Notes: generated by a model from the letters alone, not told the origin. A stretch of DNA of 64,000 nt from Planctomonas deserti (GCF_003067705.1 NZ_QANL01000001.1:310001-374000), one strand, 5' to 3'. Shown: positions 1-10,390, numbered from the stretch's first letter. Translations and numbers: made by a program.

Positions 1-151
1 ATCCCGTCGACACGATCTCGACGCCGGCCGCCGCGAGGGCTTCCGCGAGCTCGACGAGCCCCGTCTTGTCGCTCACGGAGATGAGCGCGCGCTCGATCTT
101 CACGAGGTCGCGCTCCCGGTAGCTGGCCGGGTCGTGGGTGGGTCCGCTCAT
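1..151 (-). CDS. purH: PurH N-terminus (partial): AICAR transformylase / IMP cyclohydrolase
   Basis: Only the first 50 residues lie in the window; the gene runs off the left edge. The segment [20 protein letters not shown] is the typical start of the PurH IMP cyclohydrolase (MGS-like) domain. PurH carries out the last two steps of IMP synthesis. ATG at 151 has a GGAGG nine bases upstream. It follows purN by 20 bp on the same strand, so the two are probably co-transcribed. Identity is supported by both the sequence and the purN-purH order. Confidence 0.9.
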   Translation of the reverse strand, partial: MSGPTHDPASYRERDLVKIERALISVSDKTGLVELAEALAAAGVEIVSTG

Positions 152-171
152 GGTGCAGTGCCTCCGGGGTC

Positions 172-759
172 TCAGGTCAGGGTCTCGAGCGCGAGCGCTC
201 CGTCGGCGATGTCGCGCACCGTCTGCACGAGCAGGGTGCGCTCCACCACCTTGATGCGCTCGTGCAGCGTCGTCTCGGTGTCACCGGGCAGCACGGGCAC
301 GCGCTGCTGGGCGATGATCGGTCCGCTGTCGACGCCGTTGTCGACCACGATGATGGATGCCCCGGTCTCCGTGACGCCCGCCGCGAAGGCGTCGCGCACG
401 GCGTGGGCGCCGGGGAACTCGGGCAGGTACGCCGGGTGGGTGTTGATCAGGTTGGGCGTGAGCGCCTCGACGGCTGAGGGCGGCAGCAGCCGCATGAAGC
501 CGCTCAGCACCACCAGGTCCGGCTGCCACACGCGGATCTGGCGGACGAGCTCGGCCGCCCACTCCTCACGGGTGGCGAAGTTCGTGAACGGCACCGTGAA
601 CGATGGGATGCCGAACTCCTCGGCGAGCCCGAGCCCGTCCGCGTCGCGATCCGCCCCGATGGCGATCACGCGCGCCGGATAGCCCGGATCCTCGGTCGCC
701 TGCAGCAGCGCCCGGAGGTTGGATCCGCCACCCGAGATGAGCACCACGACCTTCAGCAC
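172..759 (-). CDS. purN: PurN, phosphoribosylglycinamide formyltransferase
   Basis: The 195-residue protein is full length for PurN, which transfers a formyl group from 10-formyl-THF to GAR in purine synthesis. The nucleotide-binding loop ISGGGSNL is at residues 8-15. The catalytic triad of the family is present at the expected numbers: N106 and H108 (INTHPAYLP) and D144 (GVDSGP). The GTG start at 759 lies exactly six bases after TAGGCT, so the mRNA is probably leaderless. purH follows 20 bp downstream. Confidence 0.95.
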   Translation of the reverse strand: MLKVVVLISGGGSNLRALLQATEDPGYPARVIAIGADRDADGLGLAEEFGIPSFTVPFTNFATREEWAAELVRQIRVWQPDLVVLSGFMRLLPPSAVEALTPNLINTHPAYLPEFPGAHAVRDAFAAGVTETGASIIVVDNGVDSGPIIAQQRVPVLPGDTETTLHERIKVVERTLLVQTVRDIADGALALETLT

Positions 760-765
760 TCGACA

Positions 766-771
766 AGCCTA
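766..771 (-). promoter_or_regulatory. -10 box TAGGCT of leaderless purN
   Basis: TAGGCT is followed by six bases and then the GTG of purN, placing the expected transcription start on the start codon. Confidence 0.6.
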
Positions 772-791
772 GCGGCGGCCGCGGAAGCGCC

Positions 792-864
792 GGTCCCACC
801 GGCGGTTGCCCGCTCGGCGCCCTGGTCGCACCGGCAGTTGCCGGTCCGCCGGTCCGCCGGTCCG
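792..864. repeat. Direct repeats between purN and the DUF6350 gene
   Basis: Two 19-bp direct repeats (792-810 and 824-842, differing at two bases) are followed at 841-864 by three perfect tandem copies of the 8-mer CCGGTCCG. No coding potential is seen here. No clean terminator hairpin was identified either. Confidence 0.7.
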
Positions 865-873
865 GCGGTCCAG

Positions 874-2199
874 CTAGCGGCGACGCGGCAGGCGGATGCC
901 CCGGGCGGCCGCCAGCATCCCGAGCACGGCGCCCCCGCCGATCTCGAGGAACGCGAACAGCAGCACCCACCACGGCGAGGGGCCCACATCGGCGAGGCGG
1001 CCGGGCCCGGCCGACCCGGCGGACCACCAGGTGAGCACGGCGAGCACGACCGCGCCCGCGAGGCCCATGCCTGCGCCGACCGCGGCGAGCCAGCGGCGCC
1101 CGGGGTCGGTGCCGCCGAACGCGCGGCGCACGCGCGGCTGCAGCGCGACCGCGGAGAGGAAGCCGGCGAGCACGGGCACGAGCACGCCGAGCAGACCGAA
1201 GGTCAGCTCGCCCTGCGGCAGCGGGCCGAGCAGCGGAAGGGCGGGGATGGGGCCGAGGGAGGTGCCGAGCGGCGAGACGGACGAGCCGGTGCCGATGGCG
1301 AAGCCCGGCCCGACGAGCCAGCTCGCGCCCCACAGCACGACGTTCGGGATGAGCGCGAGCTGCGCGAGCGTGAGGGCGATGCCGCCGGCGACGCCCGTCT
1401 GCAGGGACTCGTAGAGCGTGATGACCCGCGCGTACCCGGTCGCGAGCAGCACGGCGACCGCGATCGAGGCGGCGGCGATCACGGCGAAGGCCGATGCGGC
1501 CCCGCCGGACAGGGCGGACGCGGCGGACGCGCGCAGGTGACCCGGCACCGCGTCGAGCCGCTCGCGCGCGCTCCGCACCGGAGCAAGCACCGCCCGTCCG
1601 GCCCGCGAGGAGCGGAGCGTCGCACCCAGCGTCGATCCGAGGGAGGACGCCCGGGCCGAGAGGCTGGCGCCCGCCGCGGAGGCACGGGATCGGCGCCGGC
1701 GGCCGAGCTCGGAGCCGATGGCGACGCCGGAGCCGAAGACGAGCGTGGGCAGCACGATCCCCTGTGCAAGCGCGGGCGCGGCGTTCGGGTGCTGGGCCAG
1801 CAGGGTGACGCCGACCGCGATCAGGGCGAAGACCGCGACGGCGGCTGCGAGCCCCAGTGCGCGGTGGTCGGTGTCGCCGAGGCGGCGGCCCGCGCGCATC
1901 CCGAGCAGCAGGGTGAGCACGGCGAAGCCGAGCGGCGCGAGGGTCAGCGTGAACGGCGCCTCGGCGCCGGCGAGGCCGAGGGAGGCGGCGATGGCGGGGT
2001 CGAGGACGACCGCGAGGTCCGCCCCGTGGCCGAGCAGCCAGACGTCGACCGCGGCCCGGAAGAACACCGCCCAGTCGATCTGCAGGTCGTACTGGGTCGC
2101 CCAGAGCACCGTGAGCGGTACGAGCGGGATGCCGATGCCGATCGCGGCGACCAGGAGGGCTTCGAGGGCCGCGAAGAGCGCGGTGGTTGGACGATTCAT
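874..2199 (-). CDS. DUF6350-type multi-pass membrane protein
   Basis: The 441-residue protein is almost entirely hydrophobic segments, roughly ten membrane helices rich in Ala, Leu, Gly and Val, broken by an Arg/Ser-rich loop near residues 165-210. It resembles the uncharacterised DUF6350 family, which in actinobacteria sits next to purN/purH, as here. No catalytic motif is visible and no function can be assigned. ATG at 2199 follows TAGGGT by nine bases; no good Shine-Dalgarno sequence was seen. Confidence 0.75.
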   Translation of the reverse strand: MNRPTTALFAALEALLVAAIGIGIPLVPLTVLWATQYDLQIDWAVFFRAAVDVWLLGHGADLAVVLDPAIAASLGLAGAEAPFTLTLAPLGFAVLTLLLGMRAGRRLGDTDHRALGLAAAVAVFALIAVGVTLLAQHPNAAPALAQGIVLPTLVFGSGVAIGSELGRRRRSRASAAGASLSARASSLGSTLGATLRSSRAGRAVLAPVRSARERLDAVPGHLRASAASALSGGAASAFAVIAAASIAVAVLLATGYARVITLYESLQTGVAGGIALTLAQLALIPNVVLWGASWLVGPGFAIGTGSSVSPLGTSLGPIPALPLLGPLPQGELTFGLLGVLVPVLAGFLSAVALQPRVRRAFGGTDPGRRWLAAVGAGMGLAGAVVLAVLTWWSAGSAGPGRLADVGPSPWWVLLFAFLEIGGGAVLGMLAAARGIRLPRRR

Positions 2200-2248
2200 G
2201 CGGCTTCGACCCTACCGGCGCCCGCCTGGACGGCCCCGCTCAAACGCC

Positions 2249-2307
2249 GTGAGGTGCCGCCTTCGGACCCTCCCGAGCTGCCGGCGGGACCGAAGGCGGC
2301 ACCTCAC
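2249..2307 (-). terminator. Hairpin downstream of sucCD, 18-bp perfect stem
   Basis: Positions 2249-2266 and 2290-2307 are perfect reverse complements (GTGAGGTGCCGCCTTCGG and its complement) around a 23-nt loop. It sits 17 bp past the sucD stop and before the next same-strand gene, so it is a likely terminator. There is no U-tract. Confidence 0.7.
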
Positions 2308-2323
2308 GATGCCTACGGGACGC

Positions 2324-3211
<888 letters not shown>

Positions 3212-3243
3212 GGGTGTTTTCCTTTTCTCTGTCGGAACGCGGA

Positions 3244-4422
3244 TCAGTTGGCGGCGTTGGCGAGCTCTGCTGCGCGGTCGGCCGCCTCGTCCATGGTGTC
3301 GACGACGGTCACGAGCGGGTGGGCTGCCTCCGCGAGGATGCGCCTGCCCTCCTCGACGTTGTTGCCGTCGAGGCGCACCACGAGGGGCTTCGAGGCGGCG
3401 TCGCCCAGCTTGTCGAGCGCGCCGACGATGCCGTTCGCGACGGCGTCGCAGGCGGTGATGCCACCGAAGACGTTCACGAACACGCTCTTGACCTGGTCGT
3501 CGCCGAGGATGACGTCGAGGCCGGCCGCCATGACCTCGGCGGACGCGCCGCCGCCGATGTCGAGGAAGTTGGCCGGCGTGACGCCGCCGTGCTTCTCGCC
3601 CGCGTAGGAGACGACGTCGAGCGTGCTCATCACGAGTCCGGCGCCGTTCCCGATGATTCCCACCTGGCCGTCGAGCTTCACGTAGTTGAGGTCGGACTCC
3701 TTGGCCTTGGCCTCGAGCGGGTCGGTGTCGCCCGCGACGACGAGCGCCTCGTGCTCCGGGTGCCGGAACCCGGCGTTCTCGTCGAGCGTGACCTTGCCGT
3801 CCAGTGCGATGATCTCGCCGTCCTCGGTGAGCACGAGCGGGTTCACCTCGACCAGCGTTGCGTCCTCGTCGCGGTAGACCGTCCAGAGGCGCTCGATCAC
3901 GGGAGCGACCTTCTCGATCAGCTCCTCCGGGAACGACGCGGCGCGGGCGATCTCGCGGGCCTTCTCGGCGTCGACGCCGGCCAGCGGGTCGACCTCGACG
4001 CGGGCGAGGGCCTCCGGCTTCGTGACCGCGAGCTCCTCGATCTCCATGCCGCCCTCGACGCTGGTGAGCGACAGGTAGGAGCGGTTGGCGCGGTCGAGCA
4101 GGATCGAGAAGTAGAACTCCTGGGCGATCCGGGCGCCGGCGGCGACCATCACGCGCTGCACGGTGTGACCCTTGATGTCCAGACCGAGGATGGCCTGTCC
4201 CGCCTCGAACGCGGCCTCCGGGGTCTTGACGACCTTCACGCCGCCCGCCTTGCCGCGGCCGCCGGTCTTGACCTGGGCCTTCACGACGACGGTGCCGCCG
4301 AGCTTCTCCGCGGCGGCGCGCACCTCCTCGGGCGTGTCCGCGACGATCCCCGGCAGCACCGGCACTCCGTAGGACTCGAAGAGGTCCCTCGCCTGGTATT
4401 CGAATAGGTCCACGCTGTCCAT
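3244..4422 (-). CDS. sucC: SucC, succinyl-CoA ligase beta subunit
   Basis: The 392-residue protein starts [20 protein letters not shown], the usual SucC N-terminus. An ATP-grasp domain ([19 protein letters not shown]) is followed by the C-terminal ligase domain ([10 protein letters not shown]). The reading frame continues open upstream to 4587, but those residues are Arg-rich and unlike the family, so ATG 4422 is chosen; it matches the usual length of about 388. First gene of the sucCD operon. Confidence 0.96.
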   Translation of the reverse strand: MDSVDLFEYQARDLFESYGVPVLPGIVADTPEEVRAAAEKLGGTVVVKAQVKTGGRGKAGGVKVVKTPEAAFEAGQAILGLDIKGHTVQRVMVAAGARIAQEFYFSILLDRANRSYLSLTSVEGGMEIEELAVTKPEALARVEVDPLAGVDAEKAREIARAASFPEELIEKVAPVIERLWTVYRDEDATLVEVNPLVLTEDGEIIALDGKVTLDENAGFRHPEHEALVVAGDTDPLEAKAKESDLNYVKLDGQVGIIGNGAGLVMSTLDVVSYAGEKHGGVTPANFLDIGGGASAEVMAAGLDVILGDDQVKSVFVNVFGGITACDAVANGIVGALDKLGDAASKPLVVRLDGNNVEEGRRILAEAAHPLVTVVDTMDEAADRAAELANAAN

Positions 4423-4616
4423 CCCATCCGCGCGCCGGCTCCGGCGCGCGTAGTCGCGGTGTTTGAGTTCGTCGGTCGGGAGCCGCCCCGCGCGAAAGGA
4501 TCCGCGCCGAGTCCGTGGTTCCGAGAGACCGTCAAAAAGCCTACCGCTAGCGTTTCCGTGTGCGGGACGATCGGCGGAGTCGCGCACACGGTGGAACCGG
4601 GGAGCGGAGGCGCGGG

Positions 4617-5432
4617 ATGCGGTGGGAGCGACCCCGGTGGGGAAGCATGGCGGAGCTCGGAAGCGAGGCGCTGCTGATCGGCGCGGGCGGGTACGCCATC
4701 CTGATGCAGATCGCCGACCCGGCGGTCGGCCGCGGCGTCGCCGCGCACTCGGGCTTCGTCCGCGACCCCGTGGGGCGGCTGCGCAACACCCTCGCCTACT
4801 CCTACGCGGTCGGCTGCGGCACGACCGAGGACGTGCGCCGGGCCGTCGCCCTCGTCAACGCCGCGCACCGCGCAGTGCGCGATGACGCCGACGGGGACAG
4901 ACCGGCCTACGACGCCGTCGACCCGCAGCTGCAGCTCTGGGTCGCGGCCACCCTGTGGGACGCCGCGGTGCGCATGCACGAGGTCGTGTTCGGCGCCCTC
5001 GACGCCGAGGCCGCCGACCGGATCTACGCGGAGTGGGTGGCGCTCGGCACCAGCCTGCAGATGCCGGCCGAGCGGTGGCCGGCGGATCGCGCCGCGTTCG
5101 ACCGGTACTGGCGGGCCGCGGTCGACCGGCTCACCGTGACGGACGAGGCGCGATCGGTCGCCGACGCCCTGCTGCACCCGGTCGCGGCACCGCTCTGGAT
5201 GAGGGCGGCGCTGCCTCTCGGCCGGCTCGCGACCGCCGGTCTCCTGCCGCCCCGCCTGCGCCGGGAGTACGGGATGCCGTGGGGACCGCGCCGCCGGCGC
5301 CGGTTCCTGCTGCTCCTCGCGGTGACCCGGCTCGTGTACCCGCTGCTGCCCGCCCGCATCCGGCACTGGCCCCGCGACTACTGCCTCGGCGTGCTGCGCG
5401 GCACGCGGCGCGCACGACCGGCCGCCGCGTAG
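4617..5432 (+). CDS. Oxygenase MpaB family protein (DUF2236)
   Basis: The 271-residue protein matches the MpaB/DUF2236 family by its N-terminal pattern ([21 protein letters not shown], then AAHSGF) and the conserved segment with NAAHRAV. Characterised relatives are heme-dependent latex-cleaving (Lcp) and MpaB oxygenases; the substrate here is unknown. GGAGG at 4606-4610 lies six bases before ATG 4617, which decides that start over the upstream GTG at 4560. It is divergent from sucC and converges on the downstream kinase gene with a 6-bp gap. Confidence 0.75.
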   Translation: MRWERPRWGSMAELGSEALLIGAGGYAILMQIADPAVGRGVAAHSGFVRDPVGRLRNTLAYSYAVGCGTTEDVRRAVALVNAAHRAVRDDADGDRPAYDAVDPQLQLWVAATLWDAAVRMHEVVFGALDAEAADRIYAEWVALGTSLQMPAERWPADRAAFDRYWRAAVDRLTVTDEARSVADALLHPVAAPLWMRAALPLGRLATAGLLPPRLRREYGMPWGPRRRRRFLLLLAVTRLVYPLLPARIRHWPRDYCLGVLRGTRRARPAAA

Positions 5433-5438
5433 GGCGGG

Positions 5439-6422
5439 CTACTCCTCGGCGGGAACGCGCACGGTCAAGCCGCCCGGCACGATGCGCGCGCGGAAGGCCA
5501 CCGCGCGCCCGAACCCGTCGCCGTCGAGCTGGATCTCCTCGGGGCGGCTCAGCCGGACCGTGACGAGCTTCGCCTTCTGGTAGTTCAGCGCGTCGACCTC
5601 CTTGGTCATGAGCTTGTCGCCGAAGCGGAGGCGGCGTAGCACCCCGTTCTCCCAGAGGATTTTCACGGCGATCTGCACCCAGCTGACCAGGCCCTCCGGT
5701 CGCAGCAGCAGGATCTCGAACTCGCCGTTGTCGATGACGGCCTCCGGCAGGAGCAGCACGTTCGCCTGCAGCGCGCCGGTGTTGCCGACGATGATGGTGT
5801 GGGCTCGAATCGACCTCACCCGCTTGTCGTCGAGCTTGTACTTGACCCGCAGCTGGTTCTTGTCGAGCAGCGCCTTCCCGAACGCGCTGACGTACGCGAG
5901 CCAGCCGACCTTCTTCTTGAGCTCGTCGTCCGTGTTGGCCAGCATCTTGGCGTCGAGCCCGAGTCCCGCCATCACGAGGAAGGCGTGGGAGGTCATCGAG
6001 CCGTCCTCGTGACGGATGTCGATCTCGGCGATGTCGATGTCACGGTCGGTGCCCGAGAAGGCGGAGTGGATGGAGTGCTGGAGGTCGTTGAGCGTCAGCT
6101 TCAGGTTGCGCGCCAGCAGGTTCCCGGTGCCGGACGGCAGCAGCGCGAGCGTGGCGTCGCTCGGGTAGACGACCTCGGCGATCGCGCGCACCGTGCCGTC
6201 GCCGCCTGCCGCGATGACCATCGTGGCGCCGGCCTCCAGCGCCTCGCGCGCGGCCCCCTGCCCGGGATCCTCGACGGAGGTCTCGAACCACAGCGTCTCG
6301 GCCCAGCCGGCCGCGGCCTCCTCCGTCGCGACGACGGCCCGGATGGCTTCGAGGTCGACCTTGATGGGGTTGTAGACGACGGCCGCGGTCTGGGTCCGCG
6401 TCGAGGTTCCTGCTTCAGTCAT
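5439..6422 (-). CDS. Diacylglycerol/lipid kinase family protein (DagK/YegS-like)
   Basis: The 327-residue protein has the DAG-kinase catalytic signature GGDGT at residues 73-77 and the companion motif LLPSGTGNLLARNL near 94-107. These define the NAD-kinase/diacylglycerol-kinase fold that phosphorylates lipids such as diacylglycerol. The C-terminal half (QLDGDGFG region) is the usual beta-sandwich domain. The exact substrate cannot be read from sequence. A run of six G precedes the ATG directly, and CACACT lies six bases upstream of it. Confidence 0.88.
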   Translation of the reverse strand: MTEAGTSTRTQTAAVVYNPIKVDLEAIRAVVATEEAAAGWAETLWFETSVEDPGQGAAREALEAGATMVIAAGGDGTVRAIAEVVYPSDATLALLPSGTGNLLARNLKLTLNDLQHSIHSAFSGTDRDIDIAEIDIRHEDGSMTSHAFLVMAGLGLDAKMLANTDDELKKKVGWLAYVSAFGKALLDKNQLRVKYKLDDKRVRSIRAHTIIVGNTGALQANVLLLPEAVIDNGEFEILLLRPEGLVSWVQIAVKILWENGVLRRLRFGDKLMTKEVDALNYQKAKLVTVRLSRPEEIQLDGDGFGRAVAFRARIVPGGLTVRVPAEE

Positions 6423-6470
6423 CCCCCCAGTGTGGCGGGCCGCCCCGGTTTCTGCGAGGGTTTGCGGCGC

Positions 6471-7661
6471 TCAGCCTCGGCGACGCACGATGACCACGGT
6501 CACGTCGTCGGCCGCGCGGCGCGGGGTCAGCGCGAGGATGCCGTCCACGGCGGCCTGTGCGTCCGGCCCGCGGCGCACGATCGCGGCGACCTCCTCGAGC
6601 CCGGTGAGGGTGCCGTCGAAGAGGTCGAGCACGCCGTCGCTCACAGCGACGAATGCGTCCCCCGGACCGATCGTCGTGTGCCGGGCGATCAGCGGGATGC
6701 CGAGGTCGATGCCGAGCGGCGGGTTCACCGAGAACAGCCGTTCGGTGCTGCCGTCCGCGCGCACGATCAGGCCAAGGCCGTGACCGGAGTCGAGGTAGCG
6801 CAGGTCCCCCGATGCGGCGTCGAGCCGCGCGTGGAGCATGGTCACGAAGCTGCCGGCCTCCTCGAGGTCCGGTTGCAGGACGTCGGCTGCGGCCGTGGCC
6901 ATGGCCACGATGTCCCCCTGGACGCCGGTACCGAGGAACACGCCGCGCACGGTGGCCGCGATGATCGCCGCGGACAGCCCCTTCCCCATGACGTCGCCGA
7001 TGGTGAACGCTGCGCCGCCGGGCGTCTCCTGCCAGGAGTAGAAGTCACCGCCGACGACGCGCGCGGGCAGGCACCGCGCCGCGACGTCATACCCCGGCGG
7101 CCGGATCGGCTCCTTCGGCAGGAGGCCGCGCTGCACCTCGGCGGCGCGGTCGAGCTCCTCGCTCGCCCACAGCTCGTCCTGCACCCAACCGGCGAAGTCC
7201 CGCAGCAGGCGGATGTCGTCGTCCGTCATCGTGCGCGGCTCGGGACCGAAGACGCAGAAGCTGCCGACGGGCTCACCTCCGGGCGCCTCGAGCGGGTGAC
7301 CGGCGTAGAACCGGAGGCCCGGGTCGCCCTCCACGAACGGGTTGTGCTTGAAGCGCGGATCCGCACTGGCGTCCGGGACGACCAGGGTGTCGCGCTCCCG
7401 CACCACGGTGTCGCAGAACGCGTCGCTCCGCCGCTTCTCCCGATCCACCTCGCCGACGACGGACTTCAGCCACTGCCGGTCCCGGTCGATGAAGGAGATC
7501 GCGGACGAGCGGGTGCCGAAGATGCGGGCCGCCATGCGGGTGATGCGATCGAATCGCTCCTCGGGCGCCGTGTCGAGGATCCCGAGCTCGTCGAGCGCCT
7601 CCTGACGCTGGGCCTCGCTCACGACCGCGTCCGCGCCGCGGGTCGCGTACCCCGTCGTCAT
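6471..7661 (-). CDS. GAF-domain SpoIIE-type PP2C phosphatase (RsbU-like)
   Basis: The 396-residue protein has a GAF sensor domain at about 20-165, a short helical linker, and a PP2C/SpoIIE phosphatase domain at about 190-395. Metal-binding motifs are visible: GGDF at 204-207, GDVMGKG at 222-228 and VSDGVLD near 350. Such enzymes dephosphorylate STAS-domain anti-anti-sigma factors. The start overlaps the stop of the kinase gene by 4 bp (ATGA). It ends the operon GT2-STAS-kinase-phosphatase. The GAF ligand is unknown. Confidence 0.92.
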   Translation of the reverse strand: MTTGYATRGADAVVSEAQRQEALDELGILDTAPEERFDRITRMAARIFGTRSSAISFIDRDRQWLKSVVGEVDREKRRSDAFCDTVVRERDTLVVPDASADPRFKHNPFVEGDPGLRFYAGHPLEAPGGEPVGSFCVFGPEPRTMTDDDIRLLRDFAGWVQDELWASEELDRAAEVQRGLLPKEPIRPPGYDVAARCLPARVVGGDFYSWQETPGGAAFTIGDVMGKGLSAAIIAATVRGVFLGTGVQGDIVAMATAAADVLQPDLEEAGSFVTMLHARLDAASGDLRYLDSGHGLGLIVRADGSTERLFSVNPPLGIDLGIPLIARHTTIGPGDAFVAVSDGVLDLFDGTLTGLEEVAAIVRRGPDAQAAVDGILALTPRRAADDVTVVIVRRRG

Positions 7662-8068
7662 TCCGCCACGAAGCGTCGCGAGATGCGCCAGCGGTTCGTC
7701 GTCCCCTCCCGCGAGTACGCCAGGTCGTCGACGAGCGCCTGGATCATGGCGATGCCCCTGCCGGACTCGGACAGCTCGTCTGGCATCTCCCGCGGCTCGA
7801 GCACGTTCGCGTCCGACGGCTCACCGTCGTCGAGCACCATCGCCTCGATGCGCCCGGGCCGGGCGTCGATCTCGAGGGTGCACCACAGGCCGTAGCCGCC
7901 GTCCGCGTGCTTGACGACGTTCGAGGCGAGCTCGAGAAGAGCGGTCTCGAACTTGAACCGCTCCATCATCGGGATGTCGGGGACGTCCGCCCACACCGTC
8001 TCCAGCAGAGCGTGCACGGCGTCGACGTCCCCGGGCGGGACGGCCATGTGCAGCGTGTGCGTCGCCAT
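7658..8068 (-). CDS. RsbW-like anti-sigma/HATPase serine kinase
   Basis: The 136-residue protein carries the GHKL ATPase boxes: N-box with E46 and N50 (ELASNVVKHA), G1 box DDG at 80-82 and G2 box ESGRGIAM at 101-108. By family it should phosphorylate the neighbouring STAS protein and may bind a sigma factor or another target. ATG 8068, one base after the STAS stop, is preferred over an in-frame GTG at 8077 inside the STAS gene. It overlaps the phosphatase gene by 4 bp. Confidence 0.9.
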   Translation of the reverse strand: MATHTLHMAVPPGDVDAVHALLETVWADVPDIPMMERFKFETALLELASNVVKHADGGYGLWCTLEIDARPGRIEAMVLDDGEPSDANVLEPREMPDELSESGRGIAMIQALVDDLAYSREGTTNRWRISRRFVAE

Positions 8069-8069
8069 G

Positions 8070-8402
8070 TCAGCCACTGAAGGCGGTTTCGGCGCGCTCG
8101 TGCGCCAGGAGTACCCGCTCCATGTTGGTCAGCTGAAGCACGAGCTTCACCTGCTCGGAGGGTGCGGCGATGCGCAGGTCGCCGCCTGCCTGCCTCGCCG
8201 TCTTCAGCCCGCTGATCAGCGCGCCCAGTCCCGACGAGTCCATGAAGTCCACGTTGGCGAGGTCGACCGCGATGCGCGGGTGGCCGTTGGCGACCGTGCT
8301 CGTCACGGCCTCGCGCAGCCGTGCGGCGCTTGTCATGTTGAGCCGGCCGTCGAGGTGCAGCACGGCGACACCGCCGCCCAGATCCTTGACTGTGTATTCC
8401 AT
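8070..8402 (-). CDS. STAS-domain anti-anti-sigma factor (RsbV-like)
   Basis: The 110-residue single STAS domain has the phosphorylation loop VDFMDSSGLGAL, with S56 and S57 as the likely kinase target. By family it binds the HATPase kinase when unphosphorylated. The start ATG at 8402 shares one base with the TAA stop of the glycosyltransferase gene (TAATG), giving tight translational coupling. The frame is open upstream to 8495, but that stretch lies inside the glycosyltransferase gene and is not STAS-like. Confidence 0.93.
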   Translation of the reverse strand: MEYTVKDLGGGVAVLHLDGRLNMTSAARLREAVTSTVANGHPRIAVDLANVDFMDSSGLGALISGLKTARQAGGDLRIAAPSEQVKLVLQLTNMERVLLAHERAETAFSG

Positions 8403-10390
8403 TAGGCGGATACCTCCTGTGTGTTGGATTCGAAGCCCCGGAAGCGGGCTGCGGGGATGAGAACGCTGAGGACGACGAGGTCGAACACGACCCACGCGAC
8501 GTTGACCAGCGTGCCGATGGGCTCACCGACGCCGAGCACGAGCCGGGTGACGCCGATGACCGTCGAGATGACGAGGAGGCACGCGAGCACGAGCTGCACC
8601 CGCACGAGGCCCCACTGGTTGCCCTCCTGGCGCGTCTTGGAGGTGACGACGAAGCCGAGGGGACGGTTGAAGTACACGTTCGCCACGGCGCTCGTGACGG
8701 AGCGGATCCAGATCGGGAACAGGGCGAGGCTGTACTGCTGGCCCCGCCAGGTCGAGACCCCCCGGCTGCTGACCACGAAGAGGAGCTGGTTCACGATCAT
8801 GAACGGCAGGAAGCGCGCGAAGAACTCGGCGGCGTTGGAGTCGACCGGCAGCACGCCGAAGCACAGGAACACGATCGGAGCGGTGAAGTAGACCACGGCG
8901 GCGAAGCCGCTGAGGTAGCTCCACATCGTGGAGAAGTACATGAGCCGCTGCGCCCAGGTCATGCCGCGCTGCACGAGCGGGTTCTCGCGGAGCATCACCT
9001 GCATGGTGCCCTGCGCCCAGCGCAGCCGCTGCTTGAGCATGGTACCGAGGTCCTCCGGCGCGAGCCCGATCGCGAGCAGCTCGTGGTGGTACACGGTCTT
9101 CCAGCCCAGGCCGTGCAGGCGCATGGACGTGGCCATGTCCTCCGTCACGGAGATGGTGGCCAGCGGCATGAGCGGAACGGCCTCGTCCGAGCGGTCGACG
9201 TCGATGGTGCGCAGCAGGGCCTGCACCGACTCGAGCGCGCCGAGCGGCGAGAGCTGGCGCATGGCGAGCGTGTCGACGGTCGTGTCCACGTCGAGCAGCA
9301 CGTCGAGCTGATCGCCCGTGCCCGCGTCCAGCTCTCGGATGGCCGCGAGGTCCATCTCGAGCAGGTGCAGGTCGAACGACACCATCGCGTGCGACACGGC
9401 GTCGATCTGCTGCTGCAGGTCGTAGGTGACGCGGGCGATTGGCTCGCCCTGCTTGAGGCTCGTACGCGCGGTGTCGACGGCGAGCGCGATCTCGTCGAGT
9501 GCCGCGTTGACCATGACGTCGTTCGCGTCGGTGCCCCGTCGGGCGCGGGCGATCACCCGGTCGGCCCCGCGCAGCGCGACGAGCACGGCGCGCTCCACCT
9601 CGCGCACGTACTGGGTGAGCCCCAGCTGCATGAGGGCCTCCCGCCGCAGCAGCGCGTTCGATCCGCAGAAGAAGGCGGCGTTCCAGCCGTCCTTGCCCTG
9701 CTGGATGGGGCCGTAGAACAGGGGCGCCTGGCTGCCGAGCGGGTCGCCCGTCGCCACGTTGCCGAACTCCTGCGGGGTCTGCACGAGGGCGACCTTCGGA
9801 TCGGCGAAGTAGCCGAGGGCGTTGTCGAGGATCTCGGGGAGCGGCACCTGGTCAGCGTCGAGGATGAGCAGGAACTCGCCCTCGGTCGCCAGCAGCGCGT
9901 TGTTCAGGTTGCCCGCCTTCGCGTGCAGGGGGCGGTCCTTCCACTCCTCGCCGCGCGAGATGTAGCCGACGCCCAGTTCGGCCGCGGCCTGGCGCATGTC
10001 GTCGCGCGCCCCGTCGTCCAGGATCCAGGTGTTGTGCGGGTAGCGGATGTCCCTCGCCGCCCGGGCGGTGTCCGCGACCATGTCGATCGGCTCGTTGTAG
10101 GTGGTGATGAAGACGTCGACGGTGAGCCCGGCCTCGGGCGCGGGCGGACGCGGCCGCGTGCGGGCCCGCCACATGGTCATGCCGAACAGGGCGACGTCGA
10201 TGAGGCTGTACGTCTCGGCGATCACCAGCGGGATCGCGATCCACCAGGCGTACCAGTTCAGCGAGAAGAGCCAGCGCCAGGCGACGTAGTTCACCCCCAG
10301 CACGATCGTGGCCACCACGAGCACCCGGAGCAGGGCGAATCCGACCGGTCCGCGCTCCCCCACGCCCCGGTCCACACGCGACATCATCAC
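8402..10390 (-). CDS. Cellulose-synthase-like family 2 glycosyltransferase with an inserted helical domain
   Basis: The 662-residue membrane protein has about two N-terminal helices (20-75), a GT2 domain and several C-terminal helices. Processive synthase motifs are present: DDG at 125-127, DAD at 178-180, FFCGSNALLRR at 240-250, TED at 416-418 and QRLRW at 454-458. No PilZ domain is seen. About 150 residues (257-410) separate the acceptor motif from TED, where BcsA-like enzymes have only a short link; the segment looks helical. It is the first gene of the partner-switching operon. Product polymer unknown. Start is GTG 10390 or the ATG codons at 10387 and 10384. Confidence 0.9.
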   Translation of the reverse strand: MMMSRVDRGVGERGPVGFALLRVLVVATIVLGVNYVAWRWLFSLNWYAWWIAIPLVIAETYSLIDVALFGMTMWRARTRPRPPAPEAGLTVDVFITTYNEPIDMVADTARAARDIRYPHNTWILDDGARDDMRQAAAELGVGYISRGEEWKDRPLHAKAGNLNNALLATEGEFLLILDADQVPLPEILDNALGYFADPKVALVQTPQEFGNVATGDPLGSQAPLFYGPIQQGKDGWNAAFFCGSNALLRREALMQLGLTQYVREVERAVLVALRGADRVIARARRGTDANDVMVNAALDEIALAVDTARTSLKQGEPIARVTYDLQQQIDAVSHAMVSFDLHLLEMDLAAIRELDAGTGDQLDVLLDVDTTVDTLAMRQLSPLGALESVQALLRTIDVDRSDEAVPLMPLATISVTEDMATSMRLHGLGWKTVYHHELLAIGLAPEDLGTMLKQRLRWAQGTMQVMLRENPLVQRGMTWAQRLMYFSTMWSYLSGFAAVVYFTAPIVFLCFGVLPVDSNAAEFFARFLPFMIVNQLLFVVSSRGVSTWRGQQYSLALFPIWIRSVTSAVANVYFNRPLGFVVTSKTRQEGNQWGLVRVQLVLACLLVISTVIGVTRLVLGVGEPIGTLVNVAWVVFDLVVLSVLIPAARFRGFESNTQEVSA

